From Schistosoma mansoni (Eukaryota > Platyhelminthes > Trematoda > Strigeidida > Schistosomatidae), in contig NW_017386006.1 in the NCBI RefSeq assembly GCF_000237925.1, positions 1,116,001 through 1,180,000 on the forward strand: a stretch of DNA of 64,000 nucleotides, in the 5' to 3' direction. Shown here piece by piece: positions 59,501-64,000 of this stretch (position 1 is its first letter; each line of letters opens with the position of its first letter). Made by a program: the position numbers and the translations under genes. The notes under the pieces are model-generated. The model made no database searches. It had not been told where the DNA came from and was given only the letters and a program-made list of their open reading frames with translations.

Positions 59501-62087
59501 TGGTGGATATGGAGGATCCACCTAGGGGAGTTGGTAAATCCTGATTCCAAACCAATGATGCACGTGGGTTCCAGGATCCTGAAGGAACCAATGGTGTATG
59601 TACCAATTGTTGGTCACCGGCTACCATGGGACTGCATCTCCTGACGTTGCTCCACTGCCTTGTGGATTAGACCTTTAGGTCAAAGGCTCTGGATGTGGTC
59701 TCCAAGGAAACCACCTGCTTCGGTCTTGGCACCCGGGCTGTATCCTAGCTCTCACATAAGTCGAACGATTTATGTGGCGCTTATCTATTTCGTACCTCCT
59801 TTTACCAGTGTTTATGTGTTTAAATAAAATAGATAATAAATAAATTGCGAGGACTGGAATACTGTCCGAGCGCCCAAACCGAAACAAGTGGTTTTCTCAG
59901 GAGGCCACTCCACAAGCATTTGATCCAGAGGTCTAATCCACAAGACAGTGGAGCAACGTTAGGAAATGTAGTCTAATGGTATGCGGTAACCAACAATATT
60001 TCCATACTCCATTTGCTCCCTCAGGATCCTAGAACCCATGTGCACCATTGGTAGAAATCGGAGGAAGAGCTGACTCTTCCCACCCTTAGCCGTACCAGGG
60101 CATTTGGGGGAAATTTAGTCAGTGAATCGCTCAGGTACACTTCAGTGATTAAATTTGAGGTTCATTAGGTAATATCTCAATTCATATCCAGTCACTTGTC
60201 AATATGTAAATTTCCTGCACGAACTACTTCTTGTGCTTACAACTTTTGATGCATCTTGATGAAACATTTTGTTTTCGTGCTTTTAGTAGAATATTATTAC
60301 AAGTTCTCCTGTAACGGAAATCACGTGACTAATTTCTTTCTTTGGACTTTCAGCATATAATGTATATGTATTCATCTGCTTTAAAACATTTAGTCCCTTT
60401 GGTAAATTTGATAATGCAATGAGAAGACGAAGTTCATCAGAATTATGTGATATATTTGCGCAATACATTTCGAACAATCTGATCACACATATACTTGTTA
60501 AGACATTTTTATATGAAAATTAAAAGGTCAACTAGACAGGTTAAAGGTAAGCTGTAACAAAGAAAGAAGAAATAAATAAAGTACATAGAGACAATGTGAT
60601 AATCACTCTGGATAATAAATCAGTATTAGAATGTTAGGTTAAGGGTAAGAACAAATTGTCTTTGAACACATAAAGAGGGTCTCAATTTCCGTATAGCCAA
60701 GGCTTCTATAAACCTTGGCATGTGTCCTTGAATATTAAAATATCTTGACGAGTATATGTATGATCAGATTGTTCGAAATGTATTGCGCAAATATATCACG
60801 TGATTCTGATAAACTTCGTCTTCTCATTGCATTACCGAAATATCCATATGCCTCAAGCTTAGAACAACACACACTACTGCTCTGTAGATTCCAATGTTTC
60901 TTCAACGTATAAACAACCTAAATTGATATTTTAGCACTGATTTAAGAAGCTCAGTTGATCTTTGCCGATTTGCGTCACTTATGGCGTAAGCAAGTTGTTC
61001 ATCTGCCAACCAAAGGATGATTTTACTGCTCAGCAGTTCCCTCTGTTGTAATTTATGGGCTACTAATAAAATAAGATATTTGTAAGTTACTAATATTGGA
61101 TCATAGGTGTCTTTGAACCAATGCTCGTGTATTTTGGGACCAACGAGTGAGCAATTTTGAGGTTAATGGTTAGGGTATTAGGTAAAGATGTCAAATCGGT
61201 TGATAAGATAGTGAACCTTCATCAACTAAGATGTGTTAGGTTTCTCCAATCACCTACTTAGAGTAATATTGTTTGATGTAGAAGTAGTCTGGAAGATATT
61301 TGATGGCGACCAGAACAATATGTAACACCAGTTCATCAAGTTATCGATCATTGAACTGAGCCATCCAAGTAGGTGTTCGTTACTTAGTTGGGGTCCGCGT
61401 GACTATCGTAACCAATAGTTAGAAACCCTAAGTGATATGGCCTCAAATGCATTCATTCTTTGTCTTTTCTTAGATCCTGGATTCTGAAATCACCTTATAT
61501 CTTTCGTTTCCTTTTTTTATATACCTAGTTTATTCTACTACTACAACTACCATTACTGATACTCACTACTTCCATTATCCTGTGACTTGTTTTGATGATT
61601 TTATTTCGCTGTACTAATGTAATGTGGCAACCTGAACCGATGCACTTACTTGCATCGTTTTACCATCATCCTCATATTTGCCATATTGATTTTCTAAACA
61701 GAATTCATTGTAATAGAACCACCGAAATCACATTTTGGTACAGCTCCACTAGGAATGCGTATATTATGTCGTCATCTTAGATCTGGTTTACGATGGACTC
61801 GAACAACTGAATCTCCCAAATTTTTCGAGTCACCTAACTGCATAAATCAATCAAATCATCACTCAAGTAGAAATTCAATACCATCATTATCATCGTACAA
61901 TTCGCGATTCTTTCCATCCAACAATTCGTCATCTGTTGTTTTTTCCAACCCAAATGATCGTCGTTATTCGTATGAAAGTTCTAAATTTTCAAATACTTCA
62001 ACTGAGAATAATACAAATAAATCGCCTTATATATTGTTTTATGTACACGGTGGTGGATTTATTGCTTTAACATCTCAGTCACAGGAT
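53502..62087 (+). CDS. LIPE: Hormone-sensitive lipase, N-terminal part (6 exons, 3' end beyond window)
   Basis: Exons 53502-53538, 53584-53657, 53695-53981, 54845-55235, 56179-56452 and 61702-62087 join in phase to give 483 residues, open at the 3' side. The HSL N-terminal domain is recognised by several blocks: ANGIRSFL...RCSAVLLTYIR, EHFYGRCLAFYLCPS, and VQFCKAFWNLAELRV. The last exon ends in LFYVHGGGFIALTSQSQD, with HGGG at about residues 470-473 forming the oxyanion hole of the alpha/beta-hydrolase family. The exons with the GDSAG nucleophile and the Asp/His residues must lie downstream of 64000. HSL hydrolyses diacylglycerol and cholesteryl or retinyl esters. A Ser/Asn-rich stretch lies just before HGGG. 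Intron 1 is 45 nt and could be retained without a frame change; intron 2 is 37 nt; intron 5 is 5249 nt and packed with repeats. A TACTTAG shortly upstream of the ATG is a possible acceptor for a leader exon. Confidence 0.9.
53539..53583 (+). other. 45-nt frame-neutral intron 1 of LIPE
   Basis: GTGAGT ... TTTCTCTAG, exactly 15 codons with no stop, so retention and removal both keep the frame. A competing acceptor TTATTGTAG lies at 53569 but would shift the frame into a stop. Confidence 0.6.
53982..54844. other. LIPE intron 3
   Basis: 863 nt, GTAAGA ... CGTTAG; no repeat recognised. Confidence 0.6.
55236..56178. other. LIPE intron 4
   Basis: 943 nt, GTAAGC ... CTTTTAG; no repeat recognised. 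Confidence 0.6.
56510..56695. mobile_element. MITE with terminal inverted repeats
   Basis: 186 bp. TAATATCCCAATGAG at 56510 is mirrored by CTCATTGGGATATTA ending at 56695, and the complementarity continues through AATTAGATTTTCTGAC. Terminal TA suggests a TA target as in mariner-like MITEs. Just inside LIPE intron 5. Confidence 0.75.
57664..57885 (-). repeat. Left arm of a 222-bp near-perfect inverted repeat
   Basis: Reverse complement of 58756-58978, differing visibly only by a 2-nt indel (GAGCCCGTG against GAGCCCAAGTG) across the arm. On the minus strand it carries ATG at 57714-57712, nine codons (MSDENPLSK), then GTGAGA. Confidence 0.9.
57945..58315 (+). repeat. RTE-type LINE 3' end
   Basis: CTTCTGGTCTGAGCCATTTT, GACATTGCTCAGAACCG, ATGAGGTATAGCAACTTGGA and a terminal GGCTGATCGACTG. 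It lies in the spacer between the two arms of the large inverted repeat. Confidence 0.7.
58756..59293 (+). pseudogene. Possible small gene or gene fragment within LIPE intron 5
   Basis: The right inverted arm (58756-58978) has ATG at 58929, codons MSDENPLSK and a GTGAGA donor at 58956. A CTAG acceptor at 59172-59173 opens a phase-compatible 40-codon frame, 59174-59293 (GFLDFQNLLFQLIGFIYPPH ... stop). That segment faintly resembles the LIGFxYPA block of REEP5/DP1 proteins. Element A begins at 59284 and overlaps the end, so the gene may be truncated. Both splice sites and homology are inferred. Confidence 0.35.
59284..60112 (-). mobile_element. Element A, copy A6, split by copy A7
   Basis: Minus-strand copy in two pieces, 59284-59352 and 59845-60112, interrupted by a plus-strand copy. 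The head (GTACCAGGGCATTTGGGGG) lies at about 60093-60111. Confidence 0.85.
59353..59844 (+). mobile_element. Element A, copy A7, nested insertion with 9-bp target duplication
   Basis: TTGCGAGGA flanks the insert at 59344-59352 and 59845-59853. The copy starts inside the consensus head (GAGTTAGCTCTCCCTC, 5' truncated) and ends in ATAGATAATAAATAAA. These are the marks of target-primed retroposition by LINE machinery. Confidence 0.88.
60280..60840. repeat. Dispersed repeat E, two pieces in inverted orientation
   Basis: 60283-60510 (minus) and 60745-60830 (plus) are inverted complements (GATCAGATTGTTCGAAATGT, CTTCGTCTTCTCATTGCATTA). The family is shared with 23990-24235. Confidence 0.6.
60841..61340. 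other. LIPE intron 5, unrecognised part
   Basis: No repeat shared with the window and no coding segment seen. Confidence 0.4.
61345..61660 (+). repeat. RTE-type LINE 3' end
   Basis: ACTGAGCCATCCAAGTAGGT, GGGGTCCGCGTGAC and AATGTGGCAACCTGAACCGA. It ends about 40 nt before the acceptor of LIPE exon 6. Confidence 0.6.
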
Positions 62088-62284
62088 GTAAGTCACATTT
62101 GCATCCTTACCATCAAACAATAACATTATACGTATGTTTTGTTGATTAGTACATACAACCTGTTAAATTGTCTTATTTTCTTCTCTTTATTGTGTTCATA
62201 ATACTTTCTATTATCACTGGTTAATTGAAACTACTTAATTGTTAGAAACTTGACAAAACCTTATTTTAGGTGTCAGAAAATTCA

Positions 62285-62360
62285 AAGCAGTCAGTTAGTC
62301 AAACATAACGTGAAACCTGGTACGTATATACATCGGTTTAAGTTGCCTTACCCAACGGTC
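62285..62360 (-). repeat. RTE-type LINE tail fragment
   Basis: CAGTCAGTTAGTCAAACATAA and GGTACGTATATACATCGGTT on the minus strand; short and degraded. Confidence 0.45.
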
Positions 62361-62620
62361 AGTTTATGACAATCTTGATACCAACCATAGATAGCTAATT
62401 TTTGTAGGTGCTCATCTGCAACTGTAGATTGTGATTATCAAGTGAGAACTTGTACTTTGTTGCTGAAACTGAGGTAGACAGAGTGGGTTTAGAATATGTG
62501 ATTAAGTGGCTAAAATCCTGACACCTTTACTACTCATCCATTGCTTTATCGTAAACATTAACCAGGAAGTCCGCACCTACCAATAGGTTTAAAATTGGCA
62601 GGAAGTGACCTCAGGGACTA

Positions 62621-63144
62621 TTATTTAATTATTTATTTACTTAAACACAAATATTGTTACAAAGACGCAACAAACATGTATACATCACACAAATCATTCG
62701 ATTTTTGAGAGGACTGTAATGCTGCCCGAGCGCCCAAACCGAAACAAGTGGTTTTCTCAGGAGGCCATTTCCCAAGCCTTTGACCTAGAGGTCTAATCCA
62801 CAAGATAGTGTAGCAACGTTAGGAAATGCAGTCCCATGGTATGCGATGACCAACAATATTTCCATACTCCATTTGCTTCCTCAGGATCCTGGTAACCCAT
62901 GTGCACCATTGTTTCGAAATCGGAGTTTCGGGACTCTCCCAGATGGATCCTCCATACCCACCAACCTGGTTAAAACACCAGACATTTACTTTTGGTTCTC
63001 TCAATTTGGTAAACAACACCCCACCTCGAGAAGGAAGTGAGTAAGACTTCTCTGACAATGGGTGTATTGTTGTAGCTATGTGAGAGCATTTCGAAAGGAA
63101 GAGCTGACTCTTTCCACTCTCAGCTGTACCAGGGAATTTGGGGG
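62621..63144 (-). mobile_element. Element A, copy A8
   Basis: Full-length minus-strand copy, tail at 62621 (TTATTTAATTATTTATTTAC), head at GTACCAGGGAATTTGGGGG. Same subfamily as A3 (shared CAACAATATTTCCATACTCC). Confidence 0.85.
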
Positions 63145-63282
63145 CACCAACGCTTTATAGATTTACAAAAATGATCACTAAGTTGCAGTCAACGTTTATG
63201 ACTGCATTGATCAGTTTGATAACCAGGTAGCATCACTAGTACTACCAAGATTATTTATTTCATTGTCAATTATTATTATTTT

Positions 63283-63408
63283 TTTATTATTTTATTATTT
63301 AAACACGTAAACATTGGTACAAGGAGGCACCAAGTAGTAATAATAATAATAATAATTCGATTTGTTTGAGGGCTGGGATACAGCTCGGGTGCCCAAACCG
63401 AAGCAGGC
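63283..63408 (-). mobile_element. Element A, copy A9, 3' fragment
   Basis: Only the tail-proximal 125 nt (TTTAAACACGTAAACATTGG ... CCCAAACCGAAGCAGG), with an AAT microsatellite inside. Confidence 0.75.
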
Positions 63409-64000
63409 ATTTTTGTACTCAAACTATTCTGTGCTTGTAGATCTGATAATCTAAACGATGTGGTTATGACTTTAAAAAATGTAAAACAGAACACCTATGC
63501 TTAAAGCCATTCTAACTTCCATGAAAATTTGACAATAATCACTTGCCTTTTTTTACAAATAAATTCTCAAATGATTCTATTCGTTATGTCCGAACGGTAT
63601 TGCACACTCAGTGCAAATTCTATCCTTATCAATCTGAAGACAAATGTAGTTTTTAAAGTTTTGTTTGTTTGTTTTATGATGCAAAAAACAACCAAACAAA
63701 TCGGGATTGTTAACTAAGTTCTTTACTGGTCTTTTCCTGTAAGTCGTTTGCGCCGTTTAAAATGTTCATTATTTATTTTAAAGATTTTGTTTCTATTATT
63801 CTAAGAGGTTTGTGGAGGTTGTAGGCTTTTCGTAGGTTATATCGTGGGTTAATCTTAGACAGTAATTGAAAACCAGAAAGCACTGAATAACTAATGCATT
63901 CTAGTATGTGATGTGTCTGAAAATAAACAGATTTTCTTGTATAGTCATTTGGGCCCGTTGGATCGTACTGTATGGATCTAGTCCGAGTATTGATTAGCTT
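63409..64000. other. LIPE intron 6, end of window
   Basis: No exon with the lipase GDSAG motif or other coding sequence is recognised before the window ends. Confidence 0.5.

Overview
The window looks like nuclear DNA of a blood fluke (genus Schistosoma, species not determinable from the sequence). It is AT-rich. It contains hammerhead-ribozyme repeats of the S. mansoni alpha type, RTE-like and CR1-like LINEs and Gypsy-type LTR fossils. Host genes have very short introns (28-45 nt) near their 5' ends and long introns further on, as is usual in schistosomes. A 200-base run of N marks an assembly gap at 19696-19895.

Four host genes can be assembled exon by exon with consistent splice phases. 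(1) Plus strand, 8178-14258: a four-exon, 330-residue secreted protein with a thrombospondin type 1 (TSP1) repeat and a C-terminal PAN/apple-like cysteine module. (2) Minus strand, 28441-20471: a six-exon, 730-residue PHF10/SAYP-type double PHD finger protein, a presumed SWI/SNF (PBAF) subunit. (3) Minus strand, 44563-37088: a ten-exon, 484-residue acylglycerol kinase (AGK) homologue whose family GGDGT motif is replaced by GDDNM. (4) Plus strand, 53502-62087 and onward: the N-terminal part of hormone-sensitive lipase (LIPE). It stops at the exon carrying the HGGG oxyanion motif; the catalytic exons lie beyond the window. These genes do not form an operon or an obvious pathway, although AGK and LIPE both act in glycerolipid metabolism.

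The rest is mostly mobile DNA. Region by region: 1-6.1 kb holds SINE-like copies and a solo LTR. 6.4-8 kb holds an RTE tail. The introns of gene 1 hold hammerhead repeats. 15.2-19 kb is a heap of LTR fossils plus an RTE LINE end. 19.4-20.2 kb holds palindromic repeats around the gap. 21.4-24 kb (introns of gene 2) holds RTE and hammerhead repeats. 29.5-36.5 kb holds a dispersed SINE-like family and a recent CR1-like LINE. 45-48.9 kb is an LTR fossil with gag-like and protease-like parts. 49-53 kb is an old CR1-like LINE. LIPE intron 5 holds a MITE, a nearly perfect inverted repeat carrying a putative first exon, and nested SINEs.

The most striking pattern is a family of palindromic repeats ('S family') with a tRNA-like promoter core and a hammerhead-ribozyme core, enclosed in long inverted arms. 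Copies lie at about 0.2, 0.8, 4.3, 5.3, 8.6, 12.2, 19.4 and 20.1 kb. A second family, related to the alpha repeat, combines inverted arms with hammerhead cores at 2.9, 10.7, 11.1 and 22.7 kb.
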